A stretch of 64,000 nt of DNA from Lachnospiraceae bacterium (GTDB taxonomy: Bacteria > Bacillota > Clostridia > Lachnospirales > Lachnospiraceae): positions 1 through 64,000 of the forward strand of contig CABJAV010000016.1 in NCBI GenBank assembly GCA_902363675.1, read 5' to 3'. Shown in pieces: positions 40,557 through 49,168 of this stretch. Each line of letters begins with the position of its first letter. Position 1 is the first letter of the stretch. Position numbers and translations under genes: made by a program. The notes under the pieces are model-generated. The model was not told the origin of the DNA, made no database searches, and saw only the letters and a list, made by a program, of their open reading frames with translations.

Positions 40557-42581
40557 ATGAAGAGAAAGATTTTATTTCCACAGATCAGTGGGCTGATGCA
40601 TGGAGGCGATTACAATCCGGAGCAGTGGCTTGACCGCCCGGACATTCTGGAAGCAGATGTACAGATGATGAAAGAAGCGGGCATGAACTGTGCGACACTT
40701 GGCGTTTTTTCATGGACCACATATGAACCGCAAGAGGGAGAATTTCATTTCGAGTGGCTTCACAAAATCATGGACCGGTTATATGAAAACGGCATTTATA
40801 CAATTCTGGCAACACCTTCCGGTGCGCGTCCGGCATGGCTGGATGAAAAATATCCGGAGGCGATGCGTGTGGATGCATATGGGGTGCGCAATCATCATGG
40901 GGTTCGGCATAATCATTGCATGAGTTCACCGGTTTATCGGGAAAAAGTTGCAACGATCGTCAACAAACTCGTGGATGAGTTTGGGGATCATCCGGGACTT
41001 GTGATGTGGCATATTTCCAATGAATTTGGTGGAGAATGTTACTGCCCGCTTTGCGTGGCCCGTTTTCAGAAGTACCTTGCGGACAAATTCCACAATAGCA
41101 TTGAGGAACTGAACAAGGAATGGTGGACAACTTTCTGGAGCCATAATTATAATGATTTTTCGCAGATTGAGCCGCCTTATCAGAATGGTGAATTCAGCAA
41201 TATTGGACTGAATCTGGAGTGGAAGCGTTTTACGACATGGAACATGACCGATTATATGAAACATGAGATTGCTATTTTAAGGGAGCGCACGCCGAAGATT
41301 CCAATTACAACGAACTTTATGAAATTGTATGACGGTCTGGATTATCACAAGATGGCAGAAGAACTGGATGTGATTTCATGGGATTCGTATCCGGCATTCC
41401 ACAATGATTATGAGAGTTTTTCCGACACATTGGGAGAAAATGCGTTCGATCATGCAGTAATGCGTTCGATGAAAAAAGACCGTCCGTTTATGTTGATGGA
41501 GAGCGCACCGGGATTGGTCAACTGGCACCCATATAACAAAATAAAGAGGCCGGGAGTGCATCAGCTTGCTTCTTTGCAGGCGGTTGCGTTAGGTTCGGAT
41601 ACGGTTCAGTATTTCCAGTGGAGAAAAGGCAGAGGTTCCTTTGAGCAGTATCACGGAGCGGTCGTGGATCATCTCGGTACGAACGATACGCGGGTATTTA
41701 AAGAAGTGGCAGAACTTGGCGAGACATTAAAGAAACTTTCGGATGTACAGGGAAGTGTTACAAAAGCAGAAGTTGCCATGATCTATGACTGGGACAGCCG
41801 CTGGGCGATTGATATTATGAAGGGACTTTCCCAGGAGACAAAGAATTATCCAAAGACCTGCATCGATACCTATCGCAATCTGATGCGTTTTGGTGTGGAT
41901 GTGGATGTGATTCCAAGTACAGCTGATTTTTCCGATTATAAATTTATTGTTGCGCCGATGCTTTATATGCTAAAACCAAACGTGGCAGAGCGCATGAAAA
42001 CATTCGTGGAAAACGGTGGACATCTGCTGGCAACCTATCTTACCGGTTATGTGGATGAGAATCAGCTCAATTTCCTCGGCGGTTTTCCGGGAGACGGATT
42101 AAAAGATCTCTTTGGCGTTATCAGCGAGGAGATTGATACCTTGTATCCAAGTGATACCAATGCCGTTCATTTCCCGGACGATATGGTCGGACAGGTACGT
42201 GATTATGCGGAAGTGCTGCGCGTAAATGATGCGCGTACCTATGCAACGTATGAGAGCGACTATTATGCAGGTATGCCAGCTGTGACCGTGAAAGATACCG
42301 GAAAAGGCAGTGCATATTATGTGGCTGCAAGACTTGATAATGAAAGCATGCAGAATCTTTTCGGCAGAATTTTAAAGCGTGCAGGCGTCAGCATAAAAAG
42401 AATGCCGCTTGGTGTGGAATGCCATACACGTGAAGCAGATGGAAAAGTTTATACATTTTATCTCAACTGCAGTGAGCAGGAGCAGAGCGTTTCCGATGTA
42501 CATGGATACGACCTGATCACGGAAAAACAGATGGATGGAACATTGACACTTCCGAAGTACGGAGTCGCTATTTTAGCATAG
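40557..42581 (+). CDS. GH42 beta-galactosidase
   Basis: 674 residues from ATG 40557 (AAGAGGG upstream). Hydrolyses terminal beta-galactosides, probably short oligosaccharides taken up by the cell, since there is no signal peptide. GH42 features: MHGGDYNPEQWLDRPDI, TLGVFSWTTYEPQEG, acid/base Glu in WHISNEFGGECYCPLC (with the Cys group that binds zinc in this family), and nucleophile Glu in FMLMESAPGLVNWHP. Trimerisation and C-terminal beta domains fill 400-674. Full length for the family (about 670-690). No transporter or regulator is adjacent. Confidence 0.93.
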   Translation: MKRKILFPQISGLMHGGDYNPEQWLDRPDILEADVQMMKEAGMNCATLGVFSWTTYEPQEGEFHFEWLHKIMDRLYENGIYTILATPSGARPAWLDEKYPEAMRVDAYGVRNHHGVRHNHCMSSPVYREKVATIVNKLVDEFGDHPGLVMWHISNEFGGECYCPLCVARFQKYLADKFHNSIEELNKEWWTTFWSHNYNDFSQIEPPYQNGEFSNIGLNLEWKRFTTWNMTDYMKHEIAILRERTPKIPITTNFMKLYDGLDYHKMAEELDVISWDSYPAFHNDYESFSDTLGENAFDHAVMRSMKKDRPFMLMESAPGLVNWHPYNKIKRPGVHQLASLQAVALGSDTVQYFQWRKGRGSFEQYHGAVVDHLGTNDTRVFKEVAELGETLKKLSDVQGSVTKAEVAMIYDWDSRWAIDIMKGLSQETKNYPKTCIDTYRNLMRFGVDVDVIPSTADFSDYKFIVAPMLYMLKPNVAERMKTFVENGGHLLATYLTGYVDENQLNFLGGFPGDGLKDLFGVISEEIDTLYPSDTNAVHFPDDMVGQVRDYAEVLRVNDARTYATYESDYYAGMPAVTVKDTGKGSAYYVAARLDNESMQNLFGRILKRAGVSIKRMPLGVECHTREADGKVYTFYLNCSEQEQSVSDVHGYDLITEKQMDGTLTLPKYGVAILA

Positions 42582-42602
42582 AATAAATAAAAAAGGCTTT
42601 TT

Positions 42603-44339
42603 ATGAACTGTGACGAAATAATCAAATCAAATGATACGTATGATATCATCATTGTTACAGAAGCATTGGAGAGAATCATTGAGGTGGAGCCGGATTGCAT
42701 ACAGAAAATCAATGATTCTTATGCATTTTATTATTACAACAGAACAAGGGTACCGCCGCTTAGTATAGAGACCTATACCTACTCTGCGATTCCAAAATGT
42801 CTTGGACTTTTGGACACGACAGCGTTAGAAGAAAGTGGAATTATTCAGGTACAGAATCAATCAGCCCTGTCTCTTCGTGGACAGGGCGTTCTTGTTGGCT
42901 TTATTGATACGGGAATCGCCTATGAAAACAATTGCTTTCGCAACCCGGACGGAAGCACCCGCATCCGGGCAATCTGGGACCAAACCGGAAAGCCGGTGGA
43001 AAATGCTGAAAGTGTCAATGTAGTGGATGTTCCGCCGGAAGGATTTGTCTATGGTGTAGAGTATACGAAAGAACGGATCAATCAGGCCCTGCAAAGTGAA
43101 AATCCAATGGAACTTGTACCGCAACGGGACGAAAACGGGCATGGAACCATGCTTGCAAGCATTGCCTGCGGCAGCGAGGATGTAAATGCGAATTTTATCG
43201 GCGCAGCACCACTTGCGGACATTGTGTGTGTGAAATTAAAACCGGCAAAACAGTATTTGCGGGATTTTTATTATATTCCCGATGGAATTGCGGTCTATCA
43301 GGAAAATGATGTGATGGCAGGCATTGCGTATCTGGAATCCATGGCACGGAAATTGCAGCAGCCTCTGGTCATCTGTCTGGGAGTGGGTACGAACAATGGG
43401 GGCCATTCCGGAGAAAGTCCATTGTGTGAATATATGAATGATATCGGAGCACTTTGGAGACGTTGCATCGTTGTGGCATCTGGAAACGAGGCAAATGCCA
43501 GACATCATTTCTGGGGAACAAACAATGAACCGCAAATCGGACAGAATAGTGGCAGTTCCAATGAAAATGCCACGGCGGTAGAAGTGGATGTGGAGGAGAA
43601 TATGCCGGGCTTTTATCTGGAATTGTGGGCGAGTGCGCCGGAATTGTTTTCTATCTCCATCCGTTCCCCTTCCGGAAATATATTTCTCCAGAGTACAACA
43701 CGGATCGAAGGACATCAGGAATATTATTTTGTATTGGAAAATACAAAAGTGGAAATTGATTACCGGACCGTTGGACACACGCGTGGCGATCAGTTGATCT
43801 TTGTACGTTTTGACCGGGCTGCGCGAGGAATCTGGACGATTTATGTGTATCCGGACACGACAATCACCGGAAATTTTCATGTGTGGCTGCCGATGACGGG
43901 AATGCTCCCGTCGGATGTGATTTTCCTGCGCCCAAATCCGGACATTACGCTTACGGTTCCATCCGCTGCGGAAATCCCGGTTACGGTTGGCGGCTATCAG
44001 ACAGCCGATGGCAGTCTGTACGTAAATTCCGGGCGGGGCTATTCGACGAATGATATTGTGAAACCGGATTTTGTGGCACCGGCAGTGGGAATTCCGGCAG
44101 TCGGTACACGGGGAAATTATGTGACAATGACCGGAACGAGTGCGGCGGCAGCGATTGCTGCGGGTGCCTGTGCACAAATGATGGAATGGGGGGAAGTAAG
44201 AAACAATTATTCTTTAAATTCGGTGGAGATTGGAAACCTGCTTATCCGGGGATGCAAAAGAAGTGATGACCGGACATATCCGAACACTTCCTGGGGGTAT
44301 GGAAAGATGAATATTTATCAGTCATTTGTTCTTTTTTGA
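42603..44339 (+). CDS. S8-family subtilisin-like serine protease
   Basis: 578 residues, Csp-like S8 peptidase of Clostridia. Short N-terminal prodomain-like part (about 1-85), then the triad: Asp in VGFIDTGIAYEN, His in DENGHGTMLAS, Ser in TMTGTSAAAAIAAG. An insertion of about 200 residues (300-500, beta-rich, FYLELWASAPELFSISIRSP) separates His and Ser, as in CspB-type proteases. No signal peptide; these proteins act in the spore or cytosol. The triad is complete, so it should be active. Starts 21 bases after the GH42 stop. Confidence 0.88.
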   Translation: MNCDEIIKSNDTYDIIIVTEALERIIEVEPDCIQKINDSYAFYYYNRTRVPPLSIETYTYSAIPKCLGLLDTTALEESGIIQVQNQSALSLRGQGVLVGFIDTGIAYENNCFRNPDGSTRIRAIWDQTGKPVENAESVNVVDVPPEGFVYGVEYTKERINQALQSENPMELVPQRDENGHGTMLASIACGSEDVNANFIGAAPLADIVCVKLKPAKQYLRDFYYIPDGIAVYQENDVMAGIAYLESMARKLQQPLVICLGVGTNNGGHSGESPLCEYMNDIGALWRRCIVVASGNEANARHHFWGTNNEPQIGQNSGSSNENATAVEVDVEENMPGFYLELWASAPELFSISIRSPSGNIFLQSTTRIEGHQEYYFVLENTKVEIDYRTVGHTRGDQLIFVRFDRAARGIWTIYVYPDTTITGNFHVWLPMTGMLPSDVIFLRPNPDITLTVPSAAEIPVTVGGYQTADGSLYVNSGRGYSTNDIVKPDFVAPAVGIPAVGTRGNYVTMTGTSAAAAIAAGACAQMMEWGEVRNNYSLNSVEIGNLLIRGCKRSDDRTYPNTSWGYGKMNIYQSFVLF

Positions 44340-44340
44340 A

Positions 44341-44370
44341 TTGGCATAAAAAGGGGCTTTCGGGTATAAT
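44341..44370 (+). promoter_or_regulatory. Promoter of the DUF2974 gene
   Basis: TTGGCA (44341-44346), 18 bp, TATAAT (44365-44370), directly after the protease stop codon. Confidence 0.65.
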
Positions 44371-44376
44371 AAATAG

Positions 44377-44404
44377 GAGGGATTACCAACGAGGGATTAC
44401 CAAC
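44377..44404. repeat. 14-bp tandem duplication in the leader
   Basis: GAGGGATTACCAAC occurs twice without a gap (44377-44390 and 44391-44404), just after the -10 element and before the GGAGG used by the DUF2974 gene. Confidence 0.85.
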
Positions 44405-44420
44405 ACGTGGAGGAAAAAAT

Positions 44421-45527
44421 ATGGCAAATATCATGGATTATCTGGAATGGAGAGGGGATTTGACCTTTGCACAGTCTCCGTTCAATGAAGTAGACAATTT
44501 GATACTTTCGGAACTTGTTTATGTAGAGTTTGCAGGAATTGTTCCTTCGCCGGGGAAGGGGAGCATTACGTTAGAAGAAGCGAACACCGCTTTTTTTTCA
44601 ACGCATACGGATGAGGAGATCAATGCCAGAGTTTCCAGTACGAAAGTAGCTGCTTTTATGATGCGTGAGATGGCAAAAACCAACCGATTCGGAAAAATAA
44701 AACTGTCCGCTTATATCAATGATATCCGGGTGGAAGAACAGTCACAGTTCTGCGCGATGGTTGTGGAACTTGGGGACGGACTGTGTAATGTTGTATACAG
44801 CGGGACAGATAATACCATTGTCGGATGGAAAGAGGATTTTAATATGAGTTTTCTTTCGGAGACACCGGGACAGCTCAAAGCGGTTGCATACCTTGAAAAT
44901 GTGGCAGAACATACGGATGCGCGCCTGCGTCTTATGGGACATTCCAAGGGGGGCAATCTGGCGGTATATGCGGCAATTCACGCAAACTGTGGAATTTCCA
45001 GAAAAATTGACATTATATACAGCAACGACGGGCCGGGCTTTACCGAGTCGATGATCGATCTGGAAAGTTATCGGAATATTCTGCCGCGCATTCACACGAT
45101 TATACCGGAATCTTCTATTGTCGGAATGCTGTTTCAGCATGAGGAAGAATATGAGGTCGTGGCAAGCACAGGAAACGGGGCCGGACAGCATGATATCATG
45201 AGCTGGGAAGTGATGGGGCCGGCACTGATGCATCTGAATAAAGTAAATGAGAAAGCGATTCTTCTGGATAAGACATTAAAATCCTGGATTTATGGAATGG
45301 ATGAAGCCCAGCGGGAAAACTTTGTGGACACATTGTTCGGCATATTGGATGAGGCAGATATCCGGACGGTCGATGATCTGGCAAACATGAATCCGGCAAA
45401 ATTTGTAGAGCTGATCCGGCTTGGAACTACGCTCGAAAAAGGTAATCAGCAGATGCTAAGAGACAGTATGCGACAGTTCTGGGAACAAAGTACCAATACG
45501 CTGAAAAACGTGATTTTCAAGAAATAA
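44421..45527 (+). CDS. DUF2974 (Mbeg1-like) alpha/beta hydrolase
   Basis: 368 residues. The N-terminus NIMDYLEWRGDLTFAQSPFN is the DUF2974 signature. The nucleophile elbow LMGHSKGGNLAVYAA carries the probable catalytic Ser. An Asp in SNDGPGF and a His in GAGQHDIMSW could complete the triad. No signal peptide. Probable intracellular lipase or esterase-like enzyme of unknown substrate. Monocistronic with its own promoter. Confidence 0.85.
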   Translation: MANIMDYLEWRGDLTFAQSPFNEVDNLILSELVYVEFAGIVPSPGKGSITLEEANTAFFSTHTDEEINARVSSTKVAAFMMREMAKTNRFGKIKLSAYINDIRVEEQSQFCAMVVELGDGLCNVVYSGTDNTIVGWKEDFNMSFLSETPGQLKAVAYLENVAEHTDARLRLMGHSKGGNLAVYAAIHANCGISRKIDIIYSNDGPGFTESMIDLESYRNILPRIHTIIPESSIVGMLFQHEEEYEVVASTGNGAGQHDIMSWEVMGPALMHLNKVNEKAILLDKTLKSWIYGMDEAQRENFVDTLFGILDEADIRTVDDLANMNPAKFVELIRLGTTLEKGNQQMLRDSMRQFWEQSTNTLKNVIFKK

Positions 45528-45576
45528 TAGAATATAAAAATTTTATGAAAAGCTTTTTTTTGTGTTGCAAGTAGGC

Positions 45577-45582
45577 TATAAT
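45577..45582 (+). promoter_or_regulatory. Probable -10 element of the citrate synthase promoter
   Basis: TATAAT at 45577-45582, about 75 bp before the start codon. No good -35 at 17 bp (T-run only), so the call rests on the -10. Confidence 0.4.
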
Positions 45583-45657
45583 GAAATCTATTGAGAAACA
45601 CATGTGCGAAGACAAAGATGACGGAGCATATGTACAACAGAGAATGGAGAGTGAAAC

Positions 45658-46998
45658 ATGGCAAAAAGAGAAGAACAATTAGCAAACTATGCAGCACAGA
45701 AGAAAGCTTTATGCGTTGAGAATGACACAATATCTGACAGCCTGTTCCAAGAATATGGAGTTAACCGGGGGCTTCGTGATATCAATGGTAAGGGAGTACT
45801 TACCGGATTAACCAATATCTCTAAGATCGTTTCTTTTAAAGAGGACGAAAATGGAAAAACGGTTCCGTGTGATGGAGAGCTCTGGTACCGTGGATATAAT
45901 GTAAAGACACTGATCAATTCGATTGGAAAAGACGAGTTTGGATTTGAGGATGCAACGTATCTTCTTTTATTCGGTGAACTGCCAGATAAGCAGGAACTGA
46001 AGGAGTTTTGTCAGGTTCTCGGAGAGAGCAGAACACTTCCTACGAATTTTACAAGAGACGTAATCATGAAAGCACCTTCAAAGGACATCATGAACTCTAT
46101 GACAAGAAGTATTCTGACACTTGCAGCGTATGATCCGGACACCAGTGTACAGACGATTGAGAACAATATCCGTCAGAGTATTCAGCTGATTGCAAACTTC
46201 CCGATGCTTGCAGTCTATGGATATCATGCATATAATCATTATGAGAACGACAAGAGTATGTATATTCACAGACCGGATCCAAGTCTGTCGACAGCGGAGA
46301 ACTTTCTGCGCATGCTTCGTGCGGATAAGAAATATACGAAACTGGAGGCACAGGTACTCGATGTCGCATTGATGCTTCACATGGAGCACGGAGGTGGTAA
46401 CAACAGTACGTTTACAACGCGTGTCGTTACTTCGGCAGGTACGGATACCTACTCTGCAATTGCAGCTGCAATGTCATCCCTGAAGGGACCAAAGCACGGT
46501 GGTGCGAACATTAAAGTAATGGAGATGATGAACGACATCCGTACTAATGTAAAAGACTGGGCGGATCGTGATGAAGTACGTGCATATCTGGCACGGATGC
46601 TCGATGGAGAAGTCTTTGATCATAAGGGACTTATTTATGGTATGGGTCATGCCGTATATTCCCTTTCCGATCCAAGAGAGCGCATCTTCAAATCCTATGT
46701 AGAGCATCTTGCAGTGGCAAAGGAGCGCCAAAAAGATATGCTTCTTTACAATACGATCGAAGAACTGGCACCGGAACTGATCGCTGAGAAACGTCATATT
46801 TTCAAGGGTGTCAGCCCGAATGTGGATTTCTACAGTGGATTTGTATATGAGATGCTTGGCATTCCGGTAGAGTTATATACACCATTGTTCGCAATCGCAA
46901 GAATTACCGGATGGAGCGCGCACCGACTGGAAGAAATCGTTGGCATGAACAAGATTATTCGTCCGGCTTACAAGAGTGTAATGATTGAAAAACAATAA
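45658..46998 (+). CDS. gltA: Citrate synthase
   Basis: 446 residues. Condenses oxaloacetate and acetyl-CoA; in these anaerobes it feeds the oxidative branch to 2-oxoglutarate and glutamate. Conserved segments: LWYRGYNVKTLI, LMLHMEHGGGNNSTFTTRVV with the first catalytic His, LKGPKHGGANIKVMEMM, GMGHAVYSLSDPR with the second His, and DFYSGFVYEMLGIP with the catalytic Asp. Length matches the larger Clostridial type. argJ follows 17 bases later, linking it to glutamate and arginine synthesis. Could also accept propionyl-CoA. Confidence 0.93.
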   Translation: MAKREEQLANYAAQKKALCVENDTISDSLFQEYGVNRGLRDINGKGVLTGLTNISKIVSFKEDENGKTVPCDGELWYRGYNVKTLINSIGKDEFGFEDATYLLLFGELPDKQELKEFCQVLGESRTLPTNFTRDVIMKAPSKDIMNSMTRSILTLAAYDPDTSVQTIENNIRQSIQLIANFPMLAVYGYHAYNHYENDKSMYIHRPDPSLSTAENFLRMLRADKKYTKLEAQVLDVALMLHMEHGGGNNSTFTTRVVTSAGTDTYSAIAAAMSSLKGPKHGGANIKVMEMMNDIRTNVKDWADRDEVRAYLARMLDGEVFDHKGLIYGMGHAVYSLSDPRERIFKSYVEHLAVAKERQKDMLLYNTIEELAPELIAEKRHIFKGVSPNVDFYSGFVYEMLGIPVELYTPLFAIARITGWSAHRLEEIVGMNKIIRPAYKSVMIEKQ

Positions 46999-47015
46999 TT
47001 AAAGAGGATAAAAAA

Positions 47016-48248
47016 ATGGAAAATGTAATGAAACAGGTAGAGGGCGGCGTATGTGCTGCAAAAGGATTTTCTGCAAACGGATTGAACTGTGGATTAAATC
47101 CAAACAAGGAAAAAAATGATCTGGCACTGCTCTATTCAGAAAAAATGTGCAATGCTGCGGCAGTTTATACGACAAACAAAGTAAAAGGAGCGCCTATTCT
47201 TGTGACAAAGAAGAATCTGGCAGCCAGCGGCAACCATGCACAGGCAGTCATCGCCAACAGTAAGAATGCCAACACCTGTAACGCAGATGGAGAAGAAAAA
47301 GCGGCAAAGATGTGTGCACTTGCAGCTGAGCAGCTTGGCATTTCAGCAGACAATATGATTGTTGCTTCCACAGGTGTCATCGGTCAGGTGCTTCCAATTG
47401 AACCAATCGAGACACACATTGAGCAGCTTGCAAAGGGACTTGCTCCGGAGCACCATGATCGCGCAGCCAACGCAATCATGACAACCGATACATTTCCAAA
47501 GGAATATGCAGTGACATTTACTGCAGGAGGGAAGAAATGCACAATTGGTGGTATGGCAAAAGGAAGTGGAATGATTCATCCGAATATGGCAACGACACTG
47601 AATTTTGTGACAACCGATGCTGCTATTTCTACGGATCTGATTCAGAAAGCATTATCTGAAATCGTAAAGGTTACATACAACTGTCTGAGCATCGATGGTG
47701 ATACCTCTACCAACGATATGGTATGTATTCTGGCAAACGGACTTGCTGGCAATGAAGAGATTACAACTGAGGGAGAGGACTACAAGGCTTTTTCCGACGC
47801 ATTATATCAGGTGCTGATGTCTCTTACAAAGATGCTCGCAAAAGACGGCGAGGGTGCCAGCAAGATGTTAGAGTGCACCTGTGCAGGTGCGCCGGATCAG
47901 GACACCGCAATCATCGTGGCAAAGAGTGTAATCCGTTCTCCATTGTTTAAATGTGCGATGTTTGGAGAAGATGCTAACTGGGGAAGAATCCTCTGCGCAA
48001 TCGGATATGCTGAGGCGGAATTTGATATTGACAAAGTGGCCGTAGATCTGGCTTCTGCCAAGGGAACGATTGCTGTATGCCGTGACGGTTCCGGCGTGGA
48101 ATTTTCAGAAGAAAAGGCAAAGGAAGTGCTCGGCGAGGATGAGATTTACATCAACATTAATCTGCATCAGGGAGATGCCAGCGCTAAGGCATGGGGATGT
48201 GATCTCACTTACGATTATGTAAAAATCAACGGAGACTATCGTTCATAA
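47016..48248 (+). CDS. argJ: Bifunctional ornithine acetyltransferase/N-acetylglutamate synthase
   Basis: 410 residues. Transfers acetyl from N-acetylornithine to glutamate, the recycling step of arginine synthesis. The self-cleavage site is present (KGSGMIHPNMATTLNF, cut before the second Thr of MATT), which makes alpha and beta chains. Also typical are NANTCNADG and IASTGVIGQ-like VASTGVIGQVLP. The remaining arg genes are not in this window. It is 25 bases before proC. Confidence 0.95.
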   Translation: MENVMKQVEGGVCAAKGFSANGLNCGLNPNKEKNDLALLYSEKMCNAAAVYTTNKVKGAPILVTKKNLAASGNHAQAVIANSKNANTCNADGEEKAAKMCALAAEQLGISADNMIVASTGVIGQVLPIEPIETHIEQLAKGLAPEHHDRAANAIMTTDTFPKEYAVTFTAGGKKCTIGGMAKGSGMIHPNMATTLNFVTTDAAISTDLIQKALSEIVKVTYNCLSIDGDTSTNDMVCILANGLAGNEEITTEGEDYKAFSDALYQVLMSLTKMLAKDGEGASKMLECTCAGAPDQDTAIIVAKSVIRSPLFKCAMFGEDANWGRILCAIGYAEAEFDIDKVAVDLASAKGTIAVCRDGSGVEFSEEKAKEVLGEDEIYININLHQGDASAKAWGCDLTYDYVKINGDYRS

Positions 48249-48272
48249 TATACAGACAGCAGGAGGCATAAA

Positions 48273-49073
48273 ATGAGTAAAAAGATTGGTTTTATCGGAT
48301 GTGGAAATATGGGTACGGCAATGATGCAGGGGATTTTGGATTCCGGCAAATGCCAGCCTGAAGAAATGATGATTTCCTGTCGTACACAGGCTACATTGGA
48401 TGAAAAGAAAGCGGCATTTGGCGTGCAGATAAGTACAAATAATCGCGATGTTGCTTCTTTTGCAGAGATTTTATTTGTGGCAGTAAAACCACAGTTTTAT
48501 GCGGAGGTATTAAATGAGATCAAAGATCTTCTGACCGATGAGCAGATCATTGTTTCTATTGCACCGGGCAAGACGTTAGACTGGTTTACAGAACAGTTCG
48601 GACGAGAACTAAAAGTCATCCGTACGATGCCAAATACCCCGGCCATGGTAAAAGAAGGCATGATGGGTATGTGCATTGGAAGTAAAGTGACAGAGGAAGA
48701 TGTCGCCCTGGTTCGTGATATCTGCGAAGGATTTTCTCAGACAGAAGTGATTCCGGAGCATCTGATGGATGTAGTGACTGCTGTCAGCGGCAGTTCACCG
48801 GCGTATGTGTTTATGTTCATTGAGGCCATGGCAGATGCAGCAGTAGCAGGAGGCATGCCAAGACAGCAGGCATATAAATTTGCAGCACAGGCAGTGCTCG
48901 GAAGTGCCAAGATGGTATTAGAGACAGGTATGCATCCGGGAGAACTCAAGGATATGGTATGTTCACCGGCAGGTACAACGATTCAGGCGGTTCGTGTGCT
49001 CGAGGAGAGGGGCATGCGAAGCAGCGTGATCGAAGCAATGATGAAATGTCTGGATATTTCCAGAAATATGTAA
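48273..49073 (+). CDS. proC: Pyrroline-5-carboxylate reductase
   Basis: 266 residues. Last step of proline synthesis. NAD(P)-binding start KKIGFIGCGNMGTAMMQGIL, then VAVKPQ, RTMPNTPAMVKEGM, and the signature region SGSSPAYVFMFIEAMADAAV with GTTIQAVRVLEERG. AGGAGG before the ATG. Co-located with citrate synthase and argJ in a glutamate-family amino acid cluster. Confidence 0.96.
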   Translation: MSKKIGFIGCGNMGTAMMQGILDSGKCQPEEMMISCRTQATLDEKKAAFGVQISTNNRDVASFAEILFVAVKPQFYAEVLNEIKDLLTDEQIIVSIAPGKTLDWFTEQFGRELKVIRTMPNTPAMVKEGMMGMCIGSKVTEEDVALVRDICEGFSQTEVIPEHLMDVVTAVSGSSPAYVFMFIEAMADAAVAGGMPRQQAYKFAAQAVLGSAKMVLETGMHPGELKDMVCSPAGTTIQAVRVLEERGMRSSVIEAMMKCLDISRNM

Positions 49074-49168
49074 TGATTAAAGGGTCAAAAGGTATCATGT
49101 AATTTATAAAGAGAGATAACGGCAACAATTTTGATTTGTTACCGGGAGAGAATACACTAGGATAAAAT

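Noticed and set aside
43236..44177. 313-residue minus-strand open frame inside the S8 protease gene
   Set aside because: The plus-strand frame has an intact catalytic triad and family features; the antisense product is Arg/His/Ser-rich without any motif or ribosome site.
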